A stretch of DNA of 62,853 bases from Candidatus Rifleibacteriota bacterium (GTDB lineage: Bacteria; Muiribacteriota; Ozemobacteria; Ozemobacterales; Ozemobacteraceae). A model generated the notes under the pieces. That model was not told the DNA's origin and did no database searches. It saw only the letters and a list, made by a program, of their open reading frames with translations. Positions 32,556-41,383 of the stretch are shown in pieces (within the stretch, counting starts at the first letter, position 1; each line of letters opens with the position of its first letter). The translations under genes were made by a program, and so were the position numbers. The DNA is taken from NCBI GenBank assembly GCA_015233155.1, contig JADFYG010000039.1, positions 1-62,853 of the forward strand, given 5' to 3'.

Positions 32556-34726
32556 ATCAACCCGCTCACCTCAAGGTTGTTCCAAAGCCGATCACCGTGG
32601 ATATTGATCTTTATCGCCCATTTTGGACCGGTCGTGACCCATCTAACGGGCTGGTTCGCCTGGCTGTTGAGGATATGGTTCGGTCCGGAATCCTTCCTGG
32701 CACTCTCGAGCGCAATAACGTGCGCCTGTGGAATAATGGCCGCGACGAGCTGATGAAAAGCCTTGGACGAACGCGCATTGATGGCCTGGAAATACTTCCA
32801 TCCTGTGAGTTGGCAGAGTTTCGAAACTGTGATGAACACGGCACGTATAAATACAGCCGCTTCCGCCTTTATCCCGAAGTCAACGGACTGAAATACCTGC
32901 ATCCCCATGGGGTGCCAGCCATGCCTTGGATTCCGAAAACCGTGTGGGATGTGAAGTCTAAAAACAACGCGCCGATCTGGATAACTGAGGGCGAAAAGAA
33001 AGCTCTGAAACTCGTTCAACATGGGGAACACGCCATTTCTCTGCCTGGCGTGTGGAATTTCAAAGCCGGCGGAAAAGATCGTCACTCCGGATGGCAGGAC
33101 AAAGAGCTATGGGGTTGTCTTCGAGAATTCCAGCTTGCCGGGCGAACAATCTACCTGGCCTTTGATTCCGATCTGTGGACGAACCCCAGCGTCAGATACG
33201 CCTTATATGAGCTTTCTATCAAACTTTACGCACTCGGATCTCTGGTTCGCATAGCGATCTGGCACGGCGGGAAGGGAATTGATGACCACCTGGTTGCCGC
33301 TCCGTTCATCGAAAATGCAATCATCGCAATCAAAGAAGGATCCCGCGATCTATTCAGCTTTATTGTTCCGGATCATCAATCTGAGGTTCTTCGGGCACTG
33401 GCCATCATCGACCTCTCTCCAGTCATGGCCGAACAGCTCGAAGCCGCGGTAGCCAAGACGCTGGGAATATCGCGCCACGCTCTCCGGAAAGAGATCAGAC
33501 ATCGGAAGGATAAAGACGGAGTTTCTGATTATCTCGCGCGACTCAACGAACGTTTTGCCCTGATACATGGCTTTTCGGAAATATGGGATTGCGAGCTTGC
33601 TCAATCCATGAAAGTCGAAGCCTTCAAGCACCTACTCCCCTTTGAAGGAAAACGTTGGCTCGATTCAGCCAGGAAGCGAGTTATTAGAATGGAAAACATC
33701 GTTTTTGAGCCTGCCGGAGCAGCAGAAACCCAAATTAACTTATTTCGATCTTGGCCATTGCCGCCGGACAAGAATAAGCCCTGCGACAATATAATCAAAC
33801 ATCTTCTTCACGTTGCGGGAGACGAGGCTTCTTGCCATTGGCTTACCTGTTGGTTGGCGTGGCCGCTTCAAAACCCAGGGGCCAAAATGGCAACCTCTAT
33901 CGTTGTTCATGGGGGGCAAGGAACCGGTAAAAGCATACTTTTTGAAACAATTCTAAAAATATATGGCGAATATGGCGCGGTTATTGACCAGAAGACATTG
34001 GAAGCCGATTTCACCGGCTGGTTGTCCAGAAAGCTGTTTATTATCGCAGACGAAGTAATCAGTAACTTCCAGCAGGTTCAAGTAAAAAATAGAATAAAAG
34101 GGCTGGTCACGGGTGGAAGTGTGTGGGTTAACCGCAAGGGCATTGAACCTCGCGAGGAGGCAAATCACGTTAACCTTGTTTTTCTTTCGAATGAAGACCT
34201 TCCTCTTCTGATAGATCAAGACGATCGTCGCTTTTTTGTTATTAGGTGCGATCAAAAGGAAGACGGATTCTATTATAAGGCGATTGCTGACGAGGTCGCA
34301 AACGGCGGAGCTGCCGGGTTATATCGTTATCTCTTGGATTATGATTGCTCTGATTTTGAAGGAACACACACCAAACCACCCATGACAGATGCCAAACATG
34401 AACTTGCGCGGCTGTGTGAACGAACTCCTGAAAAGTTTCTTCGTGCTTGGAAAGATGGTGAAATTCCCGTCAATTACATGACAGCCAGAGCTCGACAGAT
34501 TTTTACTCTGTACTGCCTTTGGTGCAGCGAGTCAAACGAGAACGCAATAAGCGAAACAAAATTTGGAAAAGCCATATCTAAGGTGTTCCCCAAGAAGGCA
34601 ATCAGGATTGGGGCGGCGTATCAAGTTTTAAAACCCATTACTGAAATGACACAAGAAGACGTCGATTTCTTCCAGGAAAAACTTGAGGCATATCGGAAAT
34701 TAATTGTGTCGACTAAGGCGAGGTAA
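32552..34726 (+). CDS. TOPRIM-like (DUF3854) / D5-type SF3 primase-helicase
   Basis: The 724-aa protein has a TOPRIM-like domain (WITEGEKKALKLVQHG, LPGVWNFKA, TIYLAFDSDL, GGKGIDDHL), a linker, and an SF3-like helicase with Walker A HGGQGTGKSILF, LFIIADEV as Walker B and NRKGIEPREEANHVNLVFLSNE as the motif C/sensor region. A winged-helix C-terminal domain follows (ARQIFTLYCLWCSE). It initiates phage DNA replication. Its N-terminus is homologous to the element-1 protein at 13234 although the helicase halves differ, and its C-terminus is homologous to the small protein at 24013. Confidence 0.93.
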   Translation: MNQPAHLKVVPKPITVDIDLYRPFWTGRDPSNGLVRLAVEDMVRSGILPGTLERNNVRLWNNGRDELMKSLGRTRIDGLEILPSCELAEFRNCDEHGTYKYSRFRLYPEVNGLKYLHPHGVPAMPWIPKTVWDVKSKNNAPIWITEGEKKALKLVQHGEHAISLPGVWNFKAGGKDRHSGWQDKELWGCLREFQLAGRTIYLAFDSDLWTNPSVRYALYELSIKLYALGSLVRIAIWHGGKGIDDHLVAAPFIENAIIAIKEGSRDLFSFIVPDHQSEVLRALAIIDLSPVMAEQLEAAVAKTLGISRHALRKEIRHRKDKDGVSDYLARLNERFALIHGFSEIWDCELAQSMKVEAFKHLLPFEGKRWLDSARKRVIRMENIVFEPAGAAETQINLFRSWPLPPDKNKPCDNIIKHLLHVAGDEASCHWLTCWLAWPLQNPGAKMATSIVVHGGQGTGKSILFETILKIYGEYGAVIDQKTLEADFTGWLSRKLFIIADEVISNFQQVQVKNRIKGLVTGGSVWVNRKGIEPREEANHVNLVFLSNEDLPLLIDQDDRRFFVIRCDQKEDGFYYKAIADEVANGGAAGLYRYLLDYDCSDFEGTHTKPPMTDAKHELARLCERTPEKFLRAWKDGEIPVNYMTARARQIFTLYCLWCSESNENAISETKFGKAISKVFPKKAIRIGAAYQVLKPITEMTQEDVDFFQEKLEAYRKLIVSTKAR

Positions 34727-35014
34727 AACAACCACGTTTTTTAAAAAGGCTGTTTTTCGGTTCCTGTGGTGCGATTTGTGGTGAGTTTGTGGTGCCGCAA
34801 AGCCCGATCAATAAAAGGTGTGGTTAGTGTTGTGACTTTGGGAGGAGATATCCATATAAACATACTAAAAGTTTCATGGAAAAACTAATCATATGTTTTA
34901 TACAAGTAGTGCACTGAAGTCACCACAACCCACAACAGAGGCATCAATACAGCATTTATATCTTTTTAACCCACAACAACTAACAACAAGTAACAACAAA
35001 AGGAGAAAACAAGC
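34727..35014. repeat. intergenic repeats, candidate phage replication origin
   Basis: Just after the primase-helicase gene, TGTGGTG occurs three times at 34765, 34777 and 34788, about one helical turn apart, and once more partially near 34820. Farther right (34921-35000) the complementary kind of sequence, CCCACAAC and ACAACAA, is repeated several times. The 288-nt region is AT-rich and gene-free. Iterons beside a replication initiator fit an origin; none of this is tested. Confidence 0.5.
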
Positions 35015-35380
35015 ATGAACACAGAAGTTGTAGATGAAAAGGACAATGACATCGAATCGTGTGACAGATGCAGATATTCTCTTATTACAGTAGACCCAAT
35101 CCGATGCTGTAAAAATCCCCCCAATATTGACGGGAAGTTTCCGACCGTAACTGAGAATTGCTGGTGCGGAGCATTCGAACCAGAACACAAACAGTGCTAT
35201 GCGTGCGTTTTTTTTGAAGCTGGGTTTTGCGGGAAGTCGGGCGAAGACTCTTTCGTTCGTCACGGGAAATATCCCAGACCCGGAACGACTGAATTCAAGA
35301 GGATTGAGCGACTCGAAAAAGAAAACAGAGACTATGGGAGAAGGTCTCCATGCCATGATTTAAAGGGAAAACCAGAATGA
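35015..35380 (+). CDS. Cys-rich unknown protein
   Basis: The 121-aa product has ten or more Cys in spaced pairs (SCDRCRYS, RCCKNPP, NCWCGAFEPEHKQCYACVFF, GFCGKSG, SPCHDL), suggesting several zinc sites. AAAGGAG precedes the ATG. It overlaps the next gene in ATGA. It heads the middle operon after the candidate origin. I do not recognise the family. Confidence 0.7.
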   Translation: MNTEVVDEKDNDIESCDRCRYSLITVDPIRCCKNPPNIDGKFPTVTENCWCGAFEPEHKQCYACVFFEAGFCGKSGEDSFVRHGKYPRPGTTEFKRIERLEKENRDYGRRSPCHDLKGKPE

Positions 35381-36012
35381 AGAATCTTCCCCTTTCAACC
35401 CGCGCCGAACTCTATCACAAAGCGTTCCCGAAATTCCAACTCTTACGCGCCGATGATGTGCGTTTGGAAGGACTCTGGATCATGGGCAACAACTACCGCA
35501 CGTCCGGTTATTACGGCGCGTATCCGCATGGTTACTTGCCTCGCGTGATGAGCATGTTCCCAGACGCTGAGCGAGTTCTTCATGTTCCGTCGGGATCGTT
35601 ACCACCCGGAGACTACACGCGTATCGACATACGGCCAGAGGGGAACCCCGACATCGTTGGAGACTGTCACGACTGTAAGTCTCTCTTGGGCGATCGCACA
35701 TTCGATCTCGTCATGGTGGACGTGCCGTATTCGAATGAGGACGCACTGAATTACGGCCGACCGATGGTGAACAGAATTCGGGTATTGCGTTCGGTGCTCG
35801 AGGTAATGGAGCCAGGTGGATATATTGTTTGGCTCGACCAGGCCCCGCCGATTCACCGGAAGGCGGAGTCACTTCAGGTCGGTTCAATCATCGTATTGCC
35901 CATGGTGTTCGAGGAAGAAGGCTGTTCGATGGTCGGTGGGATCGGAATGCAGAAGAGCACGAACCACCGCGTCCGCGGGATATTCATTTTCAGGAAGGAA
36001 GGGGGGAGATAA
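35377..36012 (+). CDS. class I methyltransferase-like protein
   Basis: The 211-aa protein resembles phage DNA methyltransferase-fold proteins: RVLHVPSGSLPPGDYTRIDI in the place of the SAM-binding GxG strand, then LVMVDVPYSNEDA, a DPPY-like motif (here DVPY), then VMEPGGYIVWLDQAPP. The classical FxGxG SAM loop is not clear, so methyl transfer is probable but not certain. No restriction gene is nearby; an anti-restriction or regulatory methylation role would fit. The stop overlaps the next start (TAATG). Confidence 0.7.
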   Translation: MKNLPLSTRAELYHKAFPKFQLLRADDVRLEGLWIMGNNYRTSGYYGAYPHGYLPRVMSMFPDAERVLHVPSGSLPPGDYTRIDIRPEGNPDIVGDCHDCKSLLGDRTFDLVMVDVPYSNEDALNYGRPMVNRIRVLRSVLEVMEPGGYIVWLDQAPPIHRKAESLQVGSIIVLPMVFEEEGCSMVGGIGMQKSTNHRVRGIFIFRKEGGR

Positions 36013-36212
36013 TGCCAGCACTCACCGTCAGGATTGACGACCGGCTACACGGAGACATGAAACTTGTAGCGGCGTTGAAGGGCATGACCATGAACGAGCT
36101 TTACAAAGAAGCAATGATGAGGCTCGTTGAGGCACATAATGTATCCGCACTCCGGAAAGCGTGTGATGTGGCCAGAACCAAAAAGAAGGGCGCGAAGGGA
36201 GGCGAGCAATAA
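36012..36212 (+). CDS. ribbon-helix-helix (CopG/Arc-like) protein
   Basis: The 66-aa protein starts PALTVRIDDRLHGDMK, a typical RHH beta strand, then VAALKGMTMNELYKEAMMRLVEAH for the two helices and a basic tail. It should bind DNA as a dimer of RHH units and regulate phage transcription. The start is the ATG overlapping the methyltransferase stop; a longer upstream frame is spurious. It is a candidate reader of the palindromes at 36896-36952, which is speculative. Confidence 0.8.
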   Translation: MPALTVRIDDRLHGDMKLVAALKGMTMNELYKEAMMRLVEAHNVSALRKACDVARTKKKGAKGGEQ

Positions 36213-36331
36213 AAAAGAAGTGCCGTGGTTGCTCTACTCGGTTTGTTCCCAAACATCCTGCGCAAATTTGGTGCTGCCAGGCGTGTCATATTCGAACGCT
36301 GAGGAAAGGGAAGAAGAAAGAAGATGGATGA
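36209..36331 (+). CDS. zinc-ribbon miniprotein with apparent ATA start
   Basis: A 40-codon frame reads KKKCRGCSTRFVPKHPAQIW followed by CCQACHIRTLRKGKKK: two Cys-x2-Cys-type knuckles as in NinG-like phage zinc ribbons. No ATG, GTG, TTG or CTG occurs between the in-frame TGA upstream and the first Cys. The only well-placed codon is ATA at 36209, 5 nt after GGAGGCGAGC. It overlaps the RHH stop by 4 nt and the next gene by 8 nt, in keeping with the tight operon. The protein sequence is convincing; the start codon is inferred. Confidence 0.6.
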   Translation: MKKKCRGCSTRFVPKHPAQIWCCQACHIRTLRKGKKKEDG

Positions 36332-36611
36332 TAAAAAAAGGTCGCCACAATGCCTGTATTGTGAATGCGCGATGGAAGTAAATGCGCTTTCGCCCTCGTT
36401 TATGCACTGTCCGAAGTGTGGCTATAATTTTCATGTGCATGATATAGGACTGATCCACAAACTTCAGTCTGAACGCGACGCAGCACGCAGCCGGAGTGCT
36501 TGGTTAAGAGACTTAGTTTTTTATTGGGACAATGATATAAAGACGCAAGTCCCATGGGAGATTACGGCAAACCATATTTCTGACACGCTTGAGAGCATTC
36601 TTCATGGGTAA
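36324..36611 (+). CDS. zinc-ribbon protein with coiled-coil
   Basis: The 95-aa product has CLYCECAME and HCPKCGYNF as two Cys-x2-Cys knuckles (residues 10-13 and 29-32), then a charged helix IHKLQSERDAARSRSAW. AGAAGAAAGAAG lies before the ATG. It overlaps the following gene by 8 nt. Function unknown; a nucleic-acid-binding regulator is plausible. Confidence 0.65.
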   Translation: MDDKKRSPQCLYCECAMEVNALSPSFMHCPKCGYNFHVHDIGLIHKLQSERDAARSRSAWLRDLVFYWDNDIKTQVPWEITANHISDTLESILHG

Positions 36612-36828
36612 TATCCACCGAAAATATATAAGAAAATTTTATCGGGAGATGCCCAAGCATCATTGTGTGGTGTGCAAGAAATGGGTTCATACATGCATAT
36701 ATGTGAAAACTGAATACACAATACTGTATTGCAATGTGTGTATGGAGTGTGCGTTATCATCGCCGCGTGGCGTTGAGGTGGTAGGGAATTATCGCGGATT
36801 ACCTCTTGTGCGTATAAAGCCCAAATAG
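36604..36828 (+). CDS. small Cys-rich protein
   Basis: The 74-aa product (MGNIHRKYIRKFYREMPKH) carries two knuckles, HCVVCKKWVHTC and YCNVCMECAL. The ATG at 36604 overlaps the stop of the previous gene. It is the last gene before a strong terminator at 36846-36892 and so ends the middle operon. Function unknown; probably zinc-binding. Confidence 0.6.
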   Translation: MGNIHRKYIRKFYREMPKHHCVVCKKWVHTCIYVKTEYTILYCNVCMECALSSPRGVEVVGNYRGLPLVRIKPK

Positions 36829-36845
36829 ACAGGTAGTAACACTCG

Positions 36846-36892
36846 AAAGCCTCCGGCAACGTGCCTTACAGGGTCGTTTCCGGGGGCTTTTT
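36846..36892 (+). terminator. intrinsic terminator between middle and late genes
   Basis: AAAGCCTCCGG (36846-36856) pairs with CCGGGGGCTTT (36880-36890) over 11 bp with one G-U pair, followed by more T. It cleanly separates the early/middle block from the terminase operon. Confidence 0.85.
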
Positions 36893-36895
36893 ATG

Positions 36896-36952
36896 TTATC
36901 AATTTTATGATAATGACAAAATAGGCTTTTTTTATTATCAGATTTTTGATAA
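36896..36952. promoter_or_regulatory. two TTATCA-N6-TGATAA palindromes upstream of the terminase genes
   Basis: TTATCAATTTTATGATAA (36896-36913) and TTATCAGATTTTTGATAA (36935-36952) share identical 6-bp arms and 6-nt AT-rich spacers, 39 bp apart. The second ends 9 nt before the terS start. The same motif recurs at 41516 and (one mismatch) 54851, so it looks like the operator of a late-gene regulator. Confidence 0.75.
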
Positions 36953-36961
36953 GATAAAAGT

Positions 36962-37528
36962 ATGAGTAGGAGTCGGCCACAGACGCGAAACAACGGCGGT
37001 CCTGATCGGTTCAAGGAACGGCGGGAATTTTTCTGCCGGGAATATCTCAAAGATCTTAACGGAACGCAGGCGGCAATAAGGGCGGGATATAGTGCCAAAA
37101 CCGCAACATCAAAGGCCGCACAGCTGTTAGCAAGAGTTGACATTAGAGCCCGCATCGACGAACTCAAGGTGAAGCGTGCGAAGCGATGCGAGATTACTGC
37201 CGACCGCGTTCTCAAAGAACTTGCTCGTATAGGCTTCGCAAATATGGGCGATTTCGCTTCCTTCAATAACGCAAGCGTCAGCCTCAATGATTCCGGAAAT
37301 CTTTCCCGTGCTCAATTGGCTGCCGTGTCTGAGGTGTCCAGAGTCGATACAGAGTTTGGCGGGACAACTCGCATTAAGCTTCACGACAAGGTTTCGAGTC
37401 TCGAACTCATCGGCCGTCACCTAGCGATGTTTGTGGATCGTCACAAGCACGAGGGAGATAGGCTGGTGCTCGTGGTCGAAGGTGGCCCGCAACTAGGATC
37501 CGACCCAAAGGTGTCAACCGATGGGTGA
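36962..37528 (+). CDS. terS: terminase small subunit
   Basis: The 188-aa protein is a Terminase_2-type small subunit: RREFFCREYLKDLNGTQAAI and RAGYSAKTATSKAAQLL form the helix-turn-helix that recognises the packaging site, followed by RIDELKVKRAKR and a C-terminal oligomerisation part. It starts directly behind the palindromes at 36896-36952 and overlaps terL by 8 nt. Confidence 0.92.
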   Translation: MSRSRPQTRNNGGPDRFKERREFFCREYLKDLNGTQAAIRAGYSAKTATSKAAQLLARVDIRARIDELKVKRAKRCEITADRVLKELARIGFANMGDFASFNNASVSLNDSGNLSRAQLAAVSEVSRVDTEFGGTTRIKLHDKVSSLELIGRHLAMFVDRHKHEGDRLVLVVEGGPQLGSDPKVSTDG

Positions 37529-38981
37529 CATCCTACGCCGATACCGATGTGAGCCCACGCAGGCGAGATTCCATGCGAAACCGGGAATGATTCGCGCTAT
37601 TAAGGGGCCAATAGGCAGTGGCAAGTCGGCTGCGTGCTGCATTGAGATCGGACTGTATAGGGCTCAGGCTCAAGCTCCCGACGCCCAGAGCGTTCGTAAA
37701 ACTCGTTGGACTGTCGTTCGTAACACATACCCGGAACTCAAAACGACCACGATAAAGACATGGGAATACTGGTTTCCTGAGTGCGTATGCAAGATCACGT
37801 ACGGAAGCCCGATCACAGCCCACCTGAAATACGATCTGAAAGATGGAACATCCGTTGACTGCGAAGTCCTGTTCATGAGCTTGGACAATCCCAACGACAC
37901 AGGAAAGCTGCTCTCGCTAGAATTGACAGGCTTCTGGGTTAACGAAGCTCGCGAAATAGATCTAGCTATAGTCGATGGGTTGCTGAGTCGTACAGGTAGA
38001 TATCCCGCGAAGTCTGACGCTCCACTCACCTGGACCGGTGGAATACTCGACACGAACCCTCCCGATGACGATCACTGGTGGCATCGCCTTGCCGAAGTGG
38101 ACCACCCCGAAGGATGGCAGTTTTTCAATCAGCCGGCGGCGATCCGGAAGAACCCAGTGACCGGCAAATGGGAAGGCAATCCTGAAGCTGAGAACGTGCG
38201 CAATCTCCAGCTAGGATTTGATTACTGGCTGCGTATGGTTCGCCCCGACAATGAGCCATGGGTGAAAGTATATTGCTGTGCCGAATACGGCTTCGTCCAG
38301 GACGGCCGGCCAGTATATCCGGAGTATTCTGACTCGCTGCATTATTTCGGCGGGCCTATCCCCTTCGAGCCTCGCCTTCCGCTTCTGATCGGCTTCGACT
38401 TCGGCCTCACGCCGGCCGCTGTAATTTGCCAGTATTACCCAGGGCCTCATCGCCTTTGCGCGTTGAAGGAACTCGTCGCGGAAAACATGGGGCTTGATCA
38501 GTTCCTGGAGAATGCTGTTGTTCCGACGCTCAGACGTGACTTCAGGCAGATTGAGAACCTCGGTAACATCATCGTGGTCGGAGATCCAGCGGGAAAGATC
38601 AGATCACCTACGGATGAATCAACCTGTTATGAATCGCTCGAAGCGAGAGGGTTCAATCCCGAAGAAGGGCTCACCAATGATCTCCTGCCACGTTTGGGAT
38701 CAGTGAAGGGTTTTCTCTCTCGCATATCCGCCGGCAAGCCTGCCCTGCTTATTTCTTCCGAATGTCCGACGCTTCGGAAGGGCATGATGGGAAAATATCG
38801 ATTCAAGCGTGTTCAGATCAGGGGCGAGGAACGCTATCACGATCAGCCAGTTAAAGATATGTACTCACACGCTCAAGACGGCTTTCAATATGTAGCAATG
38901 AAGGTTCAGGGGGGTATGGAAACCACATCAGGGAAATCGTCCGGGCTTCCTGTTTCCGAAGTCAGGGCAGGCAGATTATAG
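37521..38981 (+). CDS. terL: terminase large subunit
   Basis: The 486-aa protein has Walker A KGPIGSGKS (about 28-36), ELTGFWVNEAREID as the Walker B/coupling region, and a C-terminal RuvC-like nuclease with LIGFDFGLTPA, IIVVGDPAG and YSHAQDGFQYV for the three acidic metal sites. It is the packaging motor and headful nuclease. The ATP loop is followed by the unusual TVVRNTYPELKTTTIKTW. It overlaps terS, preceded by AAGGTG. Confidence 0.96.
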   Translation: MGDILRRYRCEPTQARFHAKPGMIRAIKGPIGSGKSAACCIEIGLYRAQAQAPDAQSVRKTRWTVVRNTYPELKTTTIKTWEYWFPECVCKITYGSPITAHLKYDLKDGTSVDCEVLFMSLDNPNDTGKLLSLELTGFWVNEAREIDLAIVDGLLSRTGRYPAKSDAPLTWTGGILDTNPPDDDHWWHRLAEVDHPEGWQFFNQPAAIRKNPVTGKWEGNPEAENVRNLQLGFDYWLRMVRPDNEPWVKVYCCAEYGFVQDGRPVYPEYSDSLHYFGGPIPFEPRLPLLIGFDFGLTPAAVICQYYPGPHRLCALKELVAENMGLDQFLENAVVPTLRRDFRQIENLGNIIVVGDPAGKIRSPTDESTCYESLEARGFNPEEGLTNDLLPRLGSVKGFLSRISAGKPALLISSECPTLRKGMMGKYRFKRVQIRGEERYHDQPVKDMYSHAQDGFQYVAMKVQGGMETTSGKSSGLPVSEVRAGRL

Positions 38982-38996
38982 CAAGGAGATACGACC

Positions 38997-39296
38997 ATGG
39001 CAAAATCTAACGCTGGAATGATGGGGATGGGCGCAGGTATGGGAACTACCACAAAGCCCAAAAAAGGCAAGAAGGCTAAAACCAAAAAGAAGGCATCTCC
39101 TAAAGACGTGCCCGTTCCAATCAACGATGATAAGTGGATGGCCGAAAGCGACGCCAGAACGTTATCAGAAGCAGAGGCAATCAAATGCGATCCAAAGAGA
39201 TCGAAAGCCGCCTGCGACGCCGCAAAAGGAATGGCTGACAAAAAGATGGAAGAAGCGATGGCAATGAAAAAGATTGCCGGAAAGAAAAAGGCATAA
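38997..39296 (+). CDS. small Lys/Met-rich protein
   Basis: The 99-aa product has a Gly/Met start (MMGMGAGMGTTTKPKKGKKA), a Lys-rich low-complexity part and a C-terminal helix (DAAKGMADKKMEEAMAMKK). AAGGAG precedes the ATG. It sits between the terminase and portal genes, a place where many phages carry a small unknown protein. It could bind DNA or the portal; no family recognised. Confidence 0.7.
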   Translation: MAKSNAGMMGMGAGMGTTTKPKKGKKAKTKKKASPKDVPVPINDDKWMAESDARTLSEAEAIKCDPKRSKAACDAAKGMADKKMEEAMAMKKIAGKKKA

Positions 39297-39298
39297 AG

Positions 39299-41383
39299 AT
39301 GGCGCGTAACAAGCGTGACCAGCGAATTAAACTTTCTGATGAGGAGCTTTACGAACTCATCGAAATGGATCTGACCTCGGCTGAGACATACTTTTCAACA
39401 CACATTAAACCGTATGTCATCGCTCGATATGAGCTTCTCCACAGCAACGCCGATTACTATCGGCGGCTTTTCCCCAAGCAGTGCGAGAAGCAGGCGTTTA
39501 GCACGTCAGATATTCAGGATGCCGTCGAATGGATGATGCCATCCCTGATCGAATCCTTTTTCGGTCCCGATAAGCTCGTATCGATTGTTGGCCGCACGCC
39601 TGATGATGATCCAAAGCCATTGGAAAAACTGATTGAATACCAGATCCATGTGCAGAACCGTGGATACGACATCATCAGCCAATGGTTACGTGACAATCTC
39701 GAAGCCGGGCTTGGTGTGCTTTGGGCAGACTGGATGCGTATATCCGAGATGCAAATGGTTGACAAACAAATTCCTGAGCACGAATTTGCCATGCTCCCCC
39801 CTGAAGCTCTCGACAAGGTAAAAGGCGCACAGAATAACGGCGATGGCAACATTACCGTAAAGGTAAAAGAGCCAGTGCGAACGAAGGATCAACCCATACT
39901 TCGGAATATTATGCCAGGCGCTTATATCTGGCTTCCCGAGAAGAACATGGCCGATCAGTTGATGTTCGAGGCCGTGAAGGAATACGTCCCACTGGATGAC
40001 CTTACGCGATACGAGAAGGCCGGATTCTATCGCAACGTTGATGATATCGATCCTCACCGTGCCATGGTTGAAATCGGCGGTGACGTGAATAGTAGCGGCA
40101 CGCTGAAGGAAATCCGCAACGCGATCTGTAACTACGAAGGCGAATACAACCGCACAGATGGCTCGTCATCGATCTATGGCGTAATGCCCAAGGAAGGGCA
40201 GGAAGGCCGGAAGATGGTGATGCGGTATACCGTCTTCGGATTTTATGACGTGAACGGCGACGGCGTTCTTGAGCGTGTTCGCGCATCTGTTTGCGGTGGA
40301 GTCGTCCTTTCGGCAGAGATCTATGACGAGTTCAAGGAAACACCGATCAAGACATTGCACTGCTTCCCGAACTCATACCAACTGTGGAAGAAGGCCGTAG
40401 CCGACTTTCTGCAAGCAACGCAAGATCTCAAGACGGCATTGATCATGCAGATCGTTGCGAACGTCGCTTACAACAATGATCGGCCTGTCGCCGTTGCCAG
40501 TAACCAACCCGATGCTATTGCCGATATCGAAGCGGGAAAGAAGGCGATCAGAACCAAGCCGGGGCAAGGACAAAACATCGACGAGATCCTGAAATACCTT
40601 CCCGAAAATCCATTAGCCTCACAGGTCTGGCCACTCATGGAATTCCTGACAGCAGGGGCGGAAAACAAGGTTGGAGTGTCCAGACAAACCCAGGGGCTCG
40701 ATGGCGAAACGCTTGCCCACACAACCGCATATGGCATAGGCAAGATCATGGGAGCACAACAGCAGCGGTTGCGGCTCCTGGTTCGAAATGCCGCGCTATC
40801 TGGGATGGTCCCACTATTCGAGCACCTCATTGAACTCGATCAATATTACTTCGATGAGGCACTTGTAGCACGTATATCGGGCGAGTATTACAAGGTTAAC
40901 CCCGATGAAATCAAAGGGGAGTTGTCCACTTCCGTCGATTCGAACATCGGCCTCAACAACAAAGACTCGACGATCAGCGCACTCATGGTCGTATTCAACC
41001 AGATGTTGCCGGCGATGATGAACCTCGGTCTTGCAAATCCGATGGGCATATACAACACCGCAACCAAGATCATGCAACAGATGGGATTCAACAATCCCGT
41101 CGAGTTGATAGGTATGACGGCCCAGGATGTTCAAGCGCAGGCCCAGCAGAAGGCACAACAGCAAAACATTCTTGCGCAACTCCCCCAGATACTTGCTCAA
41201 TTGATGCAACAGGCTGGTGTTGATCCGAGACAGGCAGCAGCCGTTGTCCAGGCATTCACAACAGGATTGCAACAACAGTCACAACCACAGCCGGGGCAAC
41301 AAACGCCGCAAGGGCCACAAGCATCGACAACGCCAATGATGCAGCCATCAACACAACCCGGTATAGGTGGCCCGAATGGGTAA
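39299..41383 (+). CDS. portal protein
   Basis: The 694-aa protein is a podovirus/P22-like portal: a charged N-terminus with LYELIEMDLTSAETYFS, DIQDAVEWMMPSLIESFFGP, KTLHCFPNSYQLWKKAVAD, the crown-like helical region and a Gln-rich tail (QQNILAQLPQILAQLMQQAG, then QQQSQPQPGQQTPQG). It forms the dodecameric DNA gate at the capsid vertex. The next gene starts inside its stop codon. Confidence 0.92.
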   Translation: MARNKRDQRIKLSDEELYELIEMDLTSAETYFSTHIKPYVIARYELLHSNADYYRRLFPKQCEKQAFSTSDIQDAVEWMMPSLIESFFGPDKLVSIVGRTPDDDPKPLEKLIEYQIHVQNRGYDIISQWLRDNLEAGLGVLWADWMRISEMQMVDKQIPEHEFAMLPPEALDKVKGAQNNGDGNITVKVKEPVRTKDQPILRNIMPGAYIWLPEKNMADQLMFEAVKEYVPLDDLTRYEKAGFYRNVDDIDPHRAMVEIGGDVNSSGTLKEIRNAICNYEGEYNRTDGSSSIYGVMPKEGQEGRKMVMRYTVFGFYDVNGDGVLERVRASVCGGVVLSAEIYDEFKETPIKTLHCFPNSYQLWKKAVADFLQATQDLKTALIMQIVANVAYNNDRPVAVASNQPDAIADIEAGKKAIRTKPGQGQNIDEILKYLPENPLASQVWPLMEFLTAGAENKVGVSRQTQGLDGETLAHTTAYGIGKIMGAQQQRLRLLVRNAALSGMVPLFEHLIELDQYYFDEALVARISGEYYKVNPDEIKGELSTSVDSNIGLNNKDSTISALMVVFNQMLPAMMNLGLANPMGIYNTATKIMQQMGFNNPVELIGMTAQDVQAQAQQKAQQQNILAQLPQILAQLMQQAGVDPRQAAAVVQAFTTGLQQQSQPQPGQQTPQGPQASTTPMMQPSTQPGIGGPNG

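Noticed and set aside
36207..36220. Programmed -1 frameshift at AAAAAAG joining the RHH protein to the zinc ribbon
   Set aside because: The RHH stop codon TAA comes before the slippery run in its own frame, so ribosomes would terminate first.
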